Assembly: GCA_900555665.1 (NCBI GenBank)
Contig: USLX01000004.1
Location: 1 to 33,885 of the forward strand
Origin: an uncultured Eubacteriales bacterium
GTDB taxonomy: Bacteria; Bacillota; Clostridia; Oscillospirales; Oscillospiraceae
Direction of reading: 5' to 3'
DNA length: 33,885 nt
The position numbers were made by a program, and so were the translations under genes. Positions 7,249 to 16,294 of this stretch are shown here, piece by piece. Position 1 is the stretch's first letter. Each line of letters starts with the position of its first letter. The notes beneath the pieces were generated by a model that saw nothing but the letters and a program-made list of their open reading frames with translations, was not told the DNA's origin and made no database searches.

Positions 7249-8127
7249 ATGTTTTTTCAACAACTTATCAACGGCCTTGCCGTGGGCAGTATCTATGCGC
7301 TTGTCGCAGTCGGATACAGCATGGTCTACGGCGTGCTGAAACTGATTAACTTCGCAAACAATGCGTTCATGGTTGCGGGCGCTTTTTTGATCATTCTGTT
7401 CGTCAAGACGTTGTCGCTGCCGTACTGGCTGGCGATCGTGCTGGCGCTGCTTGCCTGCGGGCTCGGCGCTGTGTTTATGGAACGGGCTTCGCTGAACCCG
7501 ATCCGAAAAAAGGGTTCCGCCGGGATCTCGGCCCTGATCTGTACGGTCGGCTATTCCACGGTGATCACGAACCTGCTGCTCTACATTTTCGGCTCGCAGA
7601 CGATTGCGGTGCCGGCGATCCACAATTTCCAGACCGTGACGATCTTCGGCGCGGTCATCGATCCGTTTACGCTCATCATCCTGGCAACGGCGCTGGTCAT
7701 GATGCTGTTTTTGACCTGGCTCACCTATGGCACCCGCACCGGCGAGGCCATGCGCGCCATTTCGCAGAACATGCTCGCCACGCAGCTCATGGGCGTCAAT
7801 GTCAACTGGATCATCACGCTGACGTTCTTCATCGGTACGGTCTGCGCGGCGCTGTCCGGCGTCATGATCGGCATCTACTACAGTGCAGTTGATACCACGA
7901 TGTCCTTCACCATCGGCATCAAGACCTTCGCCGCGGCCATCCTCGGCGGCATCGGCGTGCTGCATGGCTCGCTGGTGGGCGGTCTGGTCATCGGTTTGCT
8001 TGAGACGTTCGTCGCCGGCTATATCAGCTCCGGCTATAAGGACGCCATCGCATTTATCGTGCTGATCCTCGCGCTGATCATCCGGCCGGCCGGTATCTTC
8101 GGCAAGCAGGTCCACAACAAGGTCTAA
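7249..8127 (+). CDS. livH: LIV-type ABC transporter permease LivH
   Basis: Integral membrane subunit of 292 residues with about eight hydrophobic helices and family hallmarks INGLAVGSIYALVAVGYSMVYGVLKLINFAN at the N-terminus (split: INGLAVGSIYALVAVGYS, then MVYGVLKLINFAN). The cytoplasmic loop GEAMRAISQNMLATQLMGVN contacts the ATPases. ATG at 7249 has GGAGG upstream; the longer frame from 7165 covers the attenuator hairpin and is rejected. It pairs with the second permease 16 bp downstream. Confidence 0.93.
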   Translation: MFFQQLINGLAVGSIYALVAVGYSMVYGVLKLINFANNAFMVAGAFLIILFVKTLSLPYWLAIVLALLACGLGAVFMERASLNPIRKKGSAGISALICTVGYSTVITNLLLYIFGSQTIAVPAIHNFQTVTIFGAVIDPFTLIILATALVMMLFLTWLTYGTRTGEAMRAISQNMLATQLMGVNVNWIITLTFFIGTVCAALSGVMIGIYYSAVDTTMSFTIGIKTFAAAILGGIGVLHGSLVGGLVIGLLETFVAGYISSGYKDAIAFIVLILALIIRPAGIFGKQVHNKV

Positions 8128-8143
8128 AGAAAGGAGCTATGAC

Positions 8144-9190
8144 GTGTTTAAAAAACTCATCAATGCCTGGGCAGATCATCAGGCGCTCGTCACAGTGATC
8201 TTCTTTGCCTTTATGACGGCGTATCCCCTGATTTTCCAGAGCTTTTATCTGCGCAATATTGCCATCCAGATTCTGATTTACTCCACGCTCTCCCTCGCGC
8301 TGAACCTTGTCATGGGCTATACCGGCATCGTCATCCTCGGCATGGCGGCGTTCTATGGCATCGGCGCGTATTCCGTCGCGCTGCTCACAACACGGCTTGG
8401 TTTTTCCTTCATCCCGGCCATGCTCGGCGCGATCCTCATCAGCGGCATTGTCGGGATGCTCCTTGCACTGCCGACGCTGCGCATCTCCGGCAACTATCTG
8501 GCCATCGTGACGCTCGGGTTCTGCGAGATTGTGCGAATTGTGGAGCTCAACTGGGTCAGCCTGACGAACGGCCCGTTCGGCATCAAGCAGATCCCCTCGC
8601 CGGATATCTTCGGAATCACGAACATCTTCGGCCTCAAGCTGAGCAAGCCGGTCGGCAAGTATTATGTGATACTGCTGCTCCTGGCGCTGACGGTGCTGCT
8701 GCTGCACAACCTGATCAACTCCCGCTCCGGCCGCGCGATGCGCGCCATCAAGGGCGACGCCATTGCGGCGGAGGCCATGGGCGTTAACGTGTTCCTGTAT
8801 AAGACGATTGCCTTCTCCATCTGTGCGGCGATTGCCGGCATGGCGGGCGGCTATTATGCGTCCTATATCGGCTACGTCGATTCCACCACGTTTAACTACA
8901 ACCAGTCCATCCAGATCCTCTCGATGACGATCATGGGCGGCCTCGGAAGCATTCCAGGCAGCATCATTGGCGCGGCTTTCTTCGTGGTGCTGCCCGAATT
9001 CCTCCGCTGGCTCGGGACGTTCTGCGGCGAGTGGATTGTGGAATGGCGACAGATCCTGTACGGTTTGATTCTGATTATCATGATCATGTTCAAGTCCGAT
9101 GGCATCCTCGGCGGCTTTGACCTGCATCAGATCCATCTTTATAACAAGCTGCATGGTCAAAAAGCGGACAGGAAGCAGGTGAAAGAATGA
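8144..9190 (+). CDS. livM: LIV-type ABC transporter permease LivM
   Basis: Second membrane subunit, 348 residues, multi-helix. It carries the LivM-type stretch LALNLVMGYTGIVILGMAAF and the ATPase-contact loop GRAMRAIKGDAIAAEAMGVN. The GTG start at 8144 is preceded by AAGGAG. It overlaps the next ATPase gene by 4 bp (ATGA), which indicates coupled translation. The C-terminus is rich in Lys and Gln and probably cytoplasmic. Confidence 0.93.
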   Translation: MFKKLINAWADHQALVTVIFFAFMTAYPLIFQSFYLRNIAIQILIYSTLSLALNLVMGYTGIVILGMAAFYGIGAYSVALLTTRLGFSFIPAMLGAILISGIVGMLLALPTLRISGNYLAIVTLGFCEIVRIVELNWVSLTNGPFGIKQIPSPDIFGITNIFGLKLSKPVGKYYVILLLLALTVLLLHNLINSRSGRAMRAIKGDAIAAEAMGVNVFLYKTIAFSICAAIAGMAGGYYASYIGYVDSTTFNYNQSIQILSMTIMGGLGSIPGSIIGAAFFVVLPEFLRWLGTFCGEWIVEWRQILYGLILIIMIMFKSDGILGGFDLHQIHLYNKLHGQKADRKQVKE

Positions 9191-9954
9191 AAAATGCCGT
9201 TTTAAACTGTGAACACGTCACACAGCGTTTCGCCGGTCTGACGGCGGTGAATGACGTGTCGATGCAGGTCTATGAAAATGAAATCGTCGGCGTGATCGGC
9301 CCGAACGGCGCCGGAAAAACGACGCTCTTCAACGACATCACGGGGATTTATACCCCGACGTCCGGCAAAGTGGAATTTGCCGGGGAGGACATCACCGGTA
9401 TTGCCCCGGATAAGATCACGGCCAAGGGCATGACGCGCACATTCCAGAATATCCGCCTGTTCCACAATATGATGGTGCTCGACAACGTTCTCGTCGGCCT
9501 GCATAGCAGCAAAAAGGCGAACGTGATCGAGTCGATGCTCAATCTGCCCCGCAACCGCCGCGAAGAGCGCGAAAGCCTCGAGCGGGCGGAAGAGGTTTTG
9601 AAGATGACGGGGCTTTATGAGTACCGCTATCACTATTCCAACAGCCTGGCATACGGCCTGCAGCGCCGGTTGGAGATTGCGCGCGCGCTGGCCTCGCATC
9701 CGAAGCTGATCCTGCTCGACGAGCCTGCTGCCGGTATGAACGAGCAGGAGACCACCGATCTGCTGGAATTCATCCGCGAGCTCAAAGCGATGGGGAACAC
9801 CATCATCCTGATTGAGCATGACATGCGTCTGGTGATGAGCCTCTGCGACCGGCTTTATGTACTCGACCACGGCACGCTCATTTCCAATGGCACGCCAGAT
9901 GTCGTCCGCAAGGATCCGCAGGTCATCACGGCGTATCTGGGCGAGGAGGTTTAA
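9187..9954 (+). CDS. livG: LIV-type ABC transporter ATP-binding protein LivG
   Basis: Cytoplasmic ATPase of 255 residues. Walker A is GPNGAGKTT at residues 38-46. The Q-loop region follows (TFQNIRLF). The signature is the LivG form SLAYGLQRRLEIARAL, and Walker B is LILLDEPAAGMNEQE. The H-loop His lies in IEHDM. It overlaps the LivM gene by 4 bp and precedes LivF by 1 bp. Confidence 0.94.
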   Translation: MKNAVLNCEHVTQRFAGLTAVNDVSMQVYENEIVGVIGPNGAGKTTLFNDITGIYTPTSGKVEFAGEDITGIAPDKITAKGMTRTFQNIRLFHNMMVLDNVLVGLHSSKKANVIESMLNLPRNRREERESLERAEEVLKMTGLYEYRYHYSNSLAYGLQRRLEIARALASHPKLILLDEPAAGMNEQETTDLLEFIRELKAMGNTIILIEHDMRLVMSLCDRLYVLDHGTLISNGTPDVVRKDPQVITAYLGEEV

Positions 9955-9955
9955 T

Positions 9956-10666
9956 ATGCCGCTGCTTGAAATTAAAAACATGTGCACGAATTACGGCGCG
10001 ATCAAAGCGGTCAAGGGGATCAGCTTCAGCGTCGAAGAGGGCGAGATCGTGACGCTCATCGGCTCGAACGGCGCCGGCAAGAGCACCACGCTGAACACCA
10101 TCGCGGGCCTCGTGCCGATCACCTCGGGTGAGATCTGGTTTGAGGGCGAAAACATCACCAAGCTCGAGGGGCACAACCGCGTCAAGCGCGGCATCGCCCT
10201 GTCGCCGGAGGGCCGCCAGGTCTTCCCGGAGCTGACCGTCGAGGGCAACCTCCGCATGGGCGCCTATACGGTCAGTAATGCCGTGCGCGAGCAGGAGATG
10301 AGCAACGCCTTTGACCTGTTCCCAATCCTCAAGGAGCGGCGCAAACAGGCTGCGGGCACGCTCTCCGGCGGTGAGCAGCAAATGCTGGCCGTGGCGCGGG
10401 CGCTGATGTGCCAGCCGAAGCTTTTGATGCTGGATGAGCCGTCGCTCGGCCTGGCGCCGCTGATCGTGGCGGAAATCTTCAAGCTCATCAAGCGCATCAA
10501 TCAGATGGGCACGACCATTCTGCTCGTCGAGCAGAACGCGCGGATGGCCCTTTCCATTTCGCACCGCGGCTATGTGCTGGAGACCGGCAATATCGTCCTC
10601 TCCGGCCTGGGCACGGATCTGGCAAATGACGAAAAGGTACGCGAAGCTTACCTCGGAGGCCTGTAA
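9956..10666 (+). CDS. livF: LIV-type ABC transporter ATP-binding protein LivF
   Basis: Second ATPase, 236 residues, partner of LivG. Walker A is GSNGAGKST at 36-44, the signature LSGGEQQMLAVARALM, and Walker B LLMLDEPSLGLAP (the LivF form). ATG at 9956 has GAGGAGG just upstream; a longer in-frame extension to 9857 lies inside livG and is rejected. The next gene starts 18 bp downstream without a terminator. Confidence 0.94.
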   Translation: MPLLEIKNMCTNYGAIKAVKGISFSVEEGEIVTLIGSNGAGKSTTLNTIAGLVPITSGEIWFEGENITKLEGHNRVKRGIALSPEGRQVFPELTVEGNLRMGAYTVSNAVREQEMSNAFDLFPILKERRKQAAGTLSGGEQQMLAVARALMCQPKLLMLDEPSLGLAPLIVAEIFKLIKRINQMGTTILLVEQNARMALSISHRGYVLETGNIVLSGLGTDLANDEKVREAYLGGL

Positions 10667-10684
10667 AGAAAAGGAGACAGAAGC

Positions 10685-11701
10685 ATGAAACAATACCGTG
10701 TAGCAGTGGTTGGCGCGATGGGCGCTGTCGGCTCGGAAATGCTAAAGATCCTGCAGGAGGAAAATTTTCCGATCGAGCGCGTGAAACCGCTTGACGTCGG
10801 CGTGAATGTCGGTAAGGAGATTTTGTTTAACGGCAAACCCGTCAAGGTCGAAGAGAGCAAGCCCGGCGCGTTTGGCGACGTGGATTTTGCGCTGTTCGCC
10901 GTCGGCGCGGAAGTGAGCCGTAAGCTCGCGCCGGTCGCGGCGGCGGAAGGCGCGATCGTGATCGACAACTCCAGCTGCTGGAGAATGGATCCCGAGGTGC
11001 CGCTGGTGGTACCGGAGGTCAACCCGCAGGATCTGAAGTGGCACAAAGGCATCATTGCAAACCCCAACTGCTCGACCATCATCGCGATGGTTCCGCTCAA
11101 GCCCCTGCACGACTACGCACATATCAACCGCATCATCGCCTCGACCTATCAGGCCGTTTCCGGCGCCGGCATTGCGGGGTTGAACGAGCTGCGCGACCAG
11201 AGCCGCGACGTTTTGGACGGGAAGCCCGTGACGCCGCATGCCTTCCAGCATCAGATCGCCTTCAACCTCATCCCGCACATTGACGTCTTTGAGGACAACG
11301 CCTATACGCATGAGGAGATGAAGATGCTCAACGAGGGCCGCAAGATCCTCGGGGAGCCGAACCTCATGGTCAACTGCACCTGTGTGCGTGTGCCGATCTT
11401 CCGCAGCCACAGTGAGTCGATCACCATTGAGACGGAACGGCCCCTGAGCCCGGATAAAGCGCGCGAGCTGCTCGCAAATGCCCCCGGTGTGAAGGTGGTC
11501 GACTGCCCGGAGAAGCTGGAGTACCCGATGCCGTGGGATACCTCCGACCAGAATCTCATCTACGTCGGCCGCATTCGCGACGACATCTCGAGCAACGGCA
11601 ATTCGCTGACCTTCTGGTGCTGCGGTGACCAGATCCGCAAGGGCGCAGCCTTCAACGCCGTACAGATTGCAGAGACGATGATCAAGATGGGCCTTTGCTG
11701 A
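10685..11701 (+). CDS. asd: Aspartate-semialdehyde dehydrogenase (bacterial type)
   Basis: NADPH-dependent reduction of aspartyl phosphate to aspartate semialdehyde, the branch point to lysine, diaminopimelate, threonine and methionine. The 338-residue protein has the nucleotide-binding start VAVVGAMGAVGSEML and catalytic Cys129 in NPNCSTI. The stretch TYQAVSGAGIAG matches the usual bacterial form. The start has a good AAGGAGA site. It lies 18 bp after livF and 10 bp before the aspartokinase, so it is probably read with the importer. A second enzyme of a different subfamily is encoded at 19946-21025. Confidence 0.95.
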   Translation: MKQYRVAVVGAMGAVGSEMLKILQEENFPIERVKPLDVGVNVGKEILFNGKPVKVEESKPGAFGDVDFALFAVGAEVSRKLAPVAAAEGAIVIDNSSCWRMDPEVPLVVPEVNPQDLKWHKGIIANPNCSTIIAMVPLKPLHDYAHINRIIASTYQAVSGAGIAGLNELRDQSRDVLDGKPVTPHAFQHQIAFNLIPHIDVFEDNAYTHEEMKMLNEGRKILGEPNLMVNCTCVRVPIFRSHSESITIETERPLSPDKARELLANAPGVKVVDCPEKLEYPMPWDTSDQNLIYVGRIRDDISSNGNSLTFWCCGDQIRKGAAFNAVQIAETMIKMGLC

Positions 11702-11711
11702 GGAGCACGAT

Positions 11712-12731
11712 ATGAAAGAAATTGTAGTAATGAAATTTGGCGGCACCTCCGTTGCCACCCCGGAAAACCGGGCGCAGGCCATTGCCCACGTCAAGCAGGA
11801 GCTTGCGGCGGGTAAGGCGCCGGTTGTGGTTGTTTCGGCCATGGGACGCATGGGCGCGCCGTATGCAACGGACACGCTGCTCTCACAGCTTCCGCGTGAT
11901 GCCGGGACGGACACGCGCGATTTGATGTCGAGCTGCGGCGAGATCATCTCGGCCTGCGTCTTTACAGAGGAGCTTCGCGCCGCGGGCGTTGCCGCGGAGG
12001 CCTTTACGGGTGAGAGCGCGGGGATCTTTACGACCGAGACGCACAGCAGCGCGGACATCATCGGGATGAACCCCGCAAACGTCTTCGAGGCAATGCACGC
12101 CGGGCGTGTGCCGGTGATCACTGGCTTCCAGGGGCGGACGCGCACGGGCCGCACCACGACCATCGGCCGCGGCGGCAGCGACACGTCGGCCGTCGTCATC
12201 GGCGGCTATCTCGGCGCGCAGACCGTCGACATCTATACGGATGTGGATGGCGTGGCGAAGGCCGATCCGCGCCTGATTCCGCAGGCGGCGTTTATGACGC
12301 AGATCTCGAGCGAGGCGATGCTGTGCCTTGCACAATGGGGCGCGTCGGTGATTCATCCGAAGGCCGTGCAGGCCGGGCTGCGCTTTGCGGTGCCGATGCT
12401 GCGCGTGCGCTCGACGTTCACCGCGCACACCGGAACGGAGATTATCCCGCATTTTGCCGGCTCCGGCTTTATGGGCCTTGCCGTGCTGAAAAATATGCAG
12501 GATCAGGAAAACGGACAATATTCGGTCTGCGGCAAGCAGTATGATAAACAGGAGGGCGGCGCATTCGCCATCCTGACGGCGCTCTACCCCGGCGTGCAGG
12601 ACGCTGTGCGCCGCCAGAGCGAGACGGAATTTCCGCAGCTCCAGTGGAACGGCGAACTGGCGCAGCTGGTTTTGCCGATGACGGAGCTGGAGCGTGGTGC
12701 ACGCCGCCTCTATGAAATTTTGCAGCAATAA
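11712..12731 (+). CDS. Aspartokinase, short form without recognisable tandem ACT domains
   Basis: Phosphorylates aspartate to aspartyl phosphate, the substrate of the preceding gene product. The amino-acid-kinase domain fills about residues 1-260: VMKFGGTSVA at the N-terminus, GFQGRT, the GRGGSDTSA glycine-rich site, and YTDVDGV. At 339 residues it is 60-110 shorter than usual monofunctional aspartokinases. The C-terminal 75 residues do not look like two ACT regulatory domains; at most the last segment recalls one degenerate ACT unit. It may therefore lack normal lysine or threonine feedback. The start has GAGGAG upstream, and it sits 10 bp after asd and 9 bp before ridA. Confidence 0.87.
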   Translation: MKEIVVMKFGGTSVATPENRAQAIAHVKQELAAGKAPVVVVSAMGRMGAPYATDTLLSQLPRDAGTDTRDLMSSCGEIISACVFTEELRAAGVAAEAFTGESAGIFTTETHSSADIIGMNPANVFEAMHAGRVPVITGFQGRTRTGRTTTIGRGGSDTSAVVIGGYLGAQTVDIYTDVDGVAKADPRLIPQAAFMTQISSEAMLCLAQWGASVIHPKAVQAGLRFAVPMLRVRSTFTAHTGTEIIPHFAGSGFMGLAVLKNMQDQENGQYSVCGKQYDKQEGGAFAILTALYPGVQDAVRRQSETEFPQLQWNGELAQLVLPMTELERGARRLYEILQQ

Positions 12732-12740
12732 GGAGTTATC

Positions 12741-13112
12741 ATGAAACAGACCATCACCATCCCCGCACCGGCAGCGTTGGGGCCTTATTCCCACGCCTGT
12801 AAAATCAATGGCTTTGTTTATACGTCCGGTCAGCTGGGTATTGACCCGGCCACCGGCAAGATGCCGGCGGATGTCGCCGAGCAGACCCGTCTGGCGCTTG
12901 AGAACCTGAAAAACGTACTCGCGGCGGCAGATATGGGGCTTGCCGATGTGGTCAAGACGACGGTGTTTGTGACGGATTTGGCGAATTTCGCGACCGTCAA
13001 CAGCGTCTACGGCAAATACTTCACCGAAAATTGGCCCTGCCGGTCCTGCGTGCAGGTCGCGGCCCTGCCGGCCGGCGGTCTCGTCGAGATCGAAGCCGTT
13101 GCAAGCAAGTGA
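12741..13112 (+). CDS. ridA: RidA family enamine/imine deaminase
   Basis: Hydrolyses 2-aminoacrylate and related enamines or imines, protecting PLP enzymes. The 123-residue protein has the family stretches LGPYSHACKINGFVYTSGQ, the catalytic Arg in CRSCVQVAALP, and the acidic residue in VEIEAVA. It has a strong AAGGAG site. It is the last gene of the operon and is followed by two terminators. Since the divergent operon encodes a cysteine desulfidase that generates 2-aminoacrylate, the pairing makes biochemical sense. Confidence 0.94.
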   Translation: MKQTITIPAPAALGPYSHACKINGFVYTSGQLGIDPATGKMPADVAEQTRLALENLKNVLAAADMGLADVVKTTVFVTDLANFATVNSVYGKYFTENWPCRSCVQVAALPAGGLVEIEAVASK

Positions 13113-13115
13113 TTC

Positions 13116-13146
13116 AAAAAGACGGAGCAATTTGCTCCGTCTTTTT
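13116..13146 (+). terminator. Strong intrinsic terminator after ridA
   Basis: A perfect 14-bp stem (13116-13129 with 13133-13146) with a 3-nt loop ends in TTTTT. The flanking A-run makes it likely to work on both strands. Confidence 0.92.
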
Positions 13147-13160
13147 GCGTACCGGAACAC

Positions 13161-13196
13161 AAAAGCGCCTCGCTCGGTTGCAAGCGGGGCGCTTTT
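13161..13196 (+). terminator. Second tandem terminator-like hairpin before polA
   Basis: A 14-bp stem (13161-13174 with 13183-13196, one G-T pair) with TTTT at its end. Its right arm overlaps the candidate polA promoter. Confidence 0.7.
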
Positions 13197-13206
13197 GTGG
13201 TAAACT
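13178..13206 (+). promoter_or_regulatory. Candidate sigma-A promoter of polA
   Basis: -35 TTGCAA at 13178-13183, 17-bp spacer, -10 TAAACT at 13201-13206, 33 bp before the polA start. The match is fair rather than perfect, and it is partly inside the preceding hairpin. Confidence 0.45.
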
Positions 13207-13238
13207 GAAATGATGAAACCAACGAAGGAGCTTTTGTC

Positions 13239-15848
13239 ATGAAGCTGATGATTTTGGACGGAAACAGCATCATCAACCGCGCGTTTTACGGCGTGCGGCT
13301 GCTGACTACCCATGAGGGGCTGTACACCAATGCGATTTTTGGATTTTTGAACATTTTGGAAAAGCTCCGGAACGAAGAGCAGCCGGATGCGCTGGCCGTA
13401 GCGTTCGACCTCAAGGCGCCGACGTTCCGGCATCTGCAGTATGAGGGCTATAAGGCCACGCGGCACGCGATGCCGGAGGAGCTGGCACAGCAAATGCCGC
13501 TGATGAAGGACGTGCTGCGCGCGATGAACGTTCCGATTTTCGAGTGCGAGGGCTGGGAGGCCGATGACATCCTCGGTACGGCGGGCAGGATCTGCGCCGC
13601 GTCGGGCTGGGACTGCGTGATCGTCACCGGCGACCGAGACAGTTTGCAGCTGGCGGCGGAGCATGTCTCGGTCAAGCTCGTGGTCACCCGGGGCGGGCAG
13701 ACGAATGCGACGCTCTATACGCCGGAGGTATTTGAGGCGGAATACGGCTTTGCGCCGATCCACATGATCGATCTCAAGAGCCTGATGGGCGACAGCTCGG
13801 ACAACATTCCGGGCGTGGCAGGCGTCGGCCCGAAGACGGCGACGCAGCTGCTTGTGCAGTACGGCACGCTGGACGGTGTGTACGCGCATCTGGATGAGAT
13901 CAAAGAATCCGTGCGCAAAAAGCTCGAGGCCGGGCGGGAAAACGCCTACCTCTCCTATGACCTTGCAACGATCCGCTGCGAAGCACCGGTTGATTTTCGC
14001 CCGGAGGAGTGCCTTGTGCGTGAGGCGGACAACGATGCGCTCTGGGCGCTGTTCCAGAAGCTCGAATTTTCGCGCCTGGCCGCGCGCTATCATCTCCATC
14101 CGCCGAAGCCGGCGGAGCCGGAGGTTTATGAGGGCGAGTGCCAGTCTGAGATCGTGACGGACGCGGCACGGGCGGTGGCACTTTTGGCGCAGTTTGCGGA
14201 AAAGGAACGGGTGTTCGTGCTGTTTTCTGCCGATTTTTCGTCCGTGGCGGTTATGGATGGTGGAGATACGGCCTGGTGCTTCTCGCGGAAAGAACTCGGT
14301 GAGGGCTATGAGGCGTTTTTGCGCGGGCTTTGCGCGGGGGGCATCCGGAAGGTGACGCATGACGTCAAAGAGGCGATGCGGTTTCTGCTGGGGAAGAAGC
14401 TGCCCATTGAGGGCTTCTGCTTTGACACGGCGCTGGCTGGCTATCTGCTCGACGCAACACAGGGGAGCCCGACGGTGGACCGGCTGTTTGTGCAGTACTG
14501 CGGCAGCCAGATCGGCCTGGCCGACGAAAAGAAGCTGGGCGAGGCCGCGGTGATCTCCAACCTCTTTGCGCGGACGGCGGCGGTCGCGGCGCTCTATGCG
14601 GTGCTGCCTGCAAAGCTGGAAGCGCAGGGAATGCAGGAGCTGTATTTTGATATGGAGCTGCCGCTGTGTGCGGTGCTGGCGCGGATGGAGACGGCCGGTG
14701 TGCTCGTCGACCAGCTGGCGCTGGTTGCGTTCGGCAACATGCTCTCGGAGCGCATCGCAGCCTGCCAGGACATCATTTACGGTTACGCGGGCGGCGAATT
14801 CAACATCAATTCCACCAAGCAGCTCGGCGAGCTGCTGTTTGAAAAGCTTGGTCTGCCCGCGATGAAGAAGACGAAGAGCGGCTATTCCACGAACGCGGAC
14901 GTGCTGGAGAAACTGAAAAACAAGCATCCCATCATTCAGACAATTCTCGATTACCGGATGCTGACGAAGCTGAAGTCGACCTATGCCGACGGGCTCGTCA
15001 AACAGATCGCGGATGACGGGCGCATCCACACGACGTTCCAGAACATGGTGACGGCGACAGGGCGCCTTTCTTCCACAGAGCCGAATCTGCAGAATATCCC
15101 TGTGCGGACGGAACTTGGCAGCGAGATCCGCAAGATGTTTATTCCGGCGGATGGCTGCGTGTTTGTCGATGCGGACTACAGCCAGATTGAGCTGCGCGTG
15201 CTGGCGCATATCGCCGGGGACGCGCAGATGCAGGAGGCCTTCCGCTCCGGGCTCGATATCCACACGGCGACGGCGGCGCAGGTCTTCGGCGTGGAGCCGG
15301 AGCAGGTCACGCCGCTGCAGCGGCGGCACGCGAAGGCCGTCAACTTCGGCATTGTCTATGGCATTTCGGAGTTTTCCCTGGCCGAGGACATTGGCGTCAC
15401 GCGCAAGGAGGCCAAGGCGTATATTGAGTCCTATCTCGCGAACTATTCCGGCGTGAAGGCCTATATGCACGACATTGTCGCGAAGGCGAAGGAGGACGGC
15501 TATGTGACGACGCTCTTCGGCCGGCGGCGCGATTTGCCGGAGCTGAAGAGCAGCAACTTCAATATCCGCTCGTTTGGAGAGCGCGTGGCGCTCAATACGC
15601 CAATCCAGGGGACGGCAGCGGATATCATCAAGCTGGCCATGCTCCACGTCGACACGGCGCTGCGCCAGGCGAAGCTGCGTGCAAAGCTCCTGCTGCAGGT
15701 GCATGACGAATTGATTGTCGAATGCCCGGTGGAAGAGGCGGAGACGGTGCAGAAGCTTGTGACAGAGCAGATGGAGCATGTGATGGAGCTGAGCGTACCG
15801 CTGCTGGCCGAGGCAAAAACGGGGGAAAGCTGGTATGCGGCGAAATGA
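13239..15848 (+). CDS. polA: DNA polymerase I
   Basis: Repair polymerase that also removes Okazaki primers. The 869 residues comprise an N-terminal 5'-3' exonuclease (about 1-285, with GDRDSLQL and GDSSDNIPG), a middle 3'-5' exonuclease-like domain, and a C-terminal family A polymerase. Polymerase motifs are DADYSQIELRVLAHIAGD, RRHAKAVNFGIVYG and VHDELIVE. The usual D-x-E motif of the proofreading site is replaced around VFVLFSADFS, so proofreading is probably lost, as in many Gram-positive PolA. The start has AAGGAG upstream. The stop overlaps the start of rimI. Confidence 0.97.
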   Translation: MKLMILDGNSIINRAFYGVRLLTTHEGLYTNAIFGFLNILEKLRNEEQPDALAVAFDLKAPTFRHLQYEGYKATRHAMPEELAQQMPLMKDVLRAMNVPIFECEGWEADDILGTAGRICAASGWDCVIVTGDRDSLQLAAEHVSVKLVVTRGGQTNATLYTPEVFEAEYGFAPIHMIDLKSLMGDSSDNIPGVAGVGPKTATQLLVQYGTLDGVYAHLDEIKESVRKKLEAGRENAYLSYDLATIRCEAPVDFRPEECLVREADNDALWALFQKLEFSRLAARYHLHPPKPAEPEVYEGECQSEIVTDAARAVALLAQFAEKERVFVLFSADFSSVAVMDGGDTAWCFSRKELGEGYEAFLRGLCAGGIRKVTHDVKEAMRFLLGKKLPIEGFCFDTALAGYLLDATQGSPTVDRLFVQYCGSQIGLADEKKLGEAAVISNLFARTAAVAALYAVLPAKLEAQGMQELYFDMELPLCAVLARMETAGVLVDQLALVAFGNMLSERIAACQDIIYGYAGGEFNINSTKQLGELLFEKLGLPAMKKTKSGYSTNADVLEKLKNKHPIIQTILDYRMLTKLKSTYADGLVKQIADDGRIHTTFQNMVTATGRLSSTEPNLQNIPVRTELGSEIRKMFIPADGCVFVDADYSQIELRVLAHIAGDAQMQEAFRSGLDIHTATAAQVFGVEPEQVTPLQRRHAKAVNFGIVYGISEFSLAEDIGVTRKEAKAYIESYLANYSGVKAYMHDIVAKAKEDGYVTTLFGRRRDLPELKSSNFNIRSFGERVALNTPIQGTAADIIKLAMLHVDTALRQAKLRAKLLLQVHDELIVECPVEEAETVQKLVTEQMEHVMELSVPLLAEAKTGESWYAAK

Positions 15849-16294
15849 GCACAACAATTCGGCCGATGACGGCCCCCGATGTGCCGCAGGTCGCGGCGCT
15901 GGAGCGCGCGTGCTTTTCCGATCCCTGGCCGGAGCAGGTGATCGCACGCGAGTTGGAAAATGAACTGAGCCTCTGGCTTGTGGCGGCGGAGGGCGAGACG
16001 GTTCTCGGCTACGTCGGGAGCCAGACGGTGCTCGGTGAGGCGGATATGATGAATCTGGCCGTCGATGCGGAGCATCGGCGGCAGGGGGTTGCGGCAGCGC
16101 TGGTGAGGGCGCTGTGCGCGGCGCTGCGGGCGGAGGAGGGCGCAGAGGTGCTGACGCTTGAGGTGCGCGAGTCCAACGAGGCGGCCATCCGGCTCTATGA
16201 CGCGCTCGGCTTTACCGAGATCGGGCGGCGGCCCAACTATTACTTTCATCCGAAGGAGGATGCGCGCATCCTCAGAAAGGACTTGACGGCATGA
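15845..16294 (+). CDS. rimI: Ribosomal-protein S18 alanine N-acetyltransferase RimI
   Basis: GNAT-fold protein N-terminal acetyltransferase of 149 residues. The acetyl-CoA loop reads VDAEHRRQGVAAALV. RimI-typical features are ACFSDPWPE near the N-terminus and LEVRESNEAAIRLYDALGFTEIGRRPNYY. ATG at 15845 overlaps the polA stop (ATGA) and the gene overlaps tsaD by 4 bp, so translation is coupled. The rimI-tsaD neighbourhood is widely conserved and supports the call over other GNATs. Confidence 0.92.
   Translation: MSTTIRPMTAPDVPQVAALERACFSDPWPEQVIARELENELSLWLVAAEGETVLGYVGSQTVLGEADMMNLAVDAEHRRQGVAAALVRALCAALRAEEGAEVLTLEVRESNEAAIRLYDALGFTEIGRRPNYYFHPKEDARILRKDLTA

Noticed and set aside
11883..15947. 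Very long open frame (about 1354 residues) on the minus strand opposite aspartokinase, ridA and polA
   Set aside because: It is a mirror of high-GC codon use in polA and its neighbours; the translation is rich in Arg, His and Leu with no domain, and the plus-strand genes are unmistakable.
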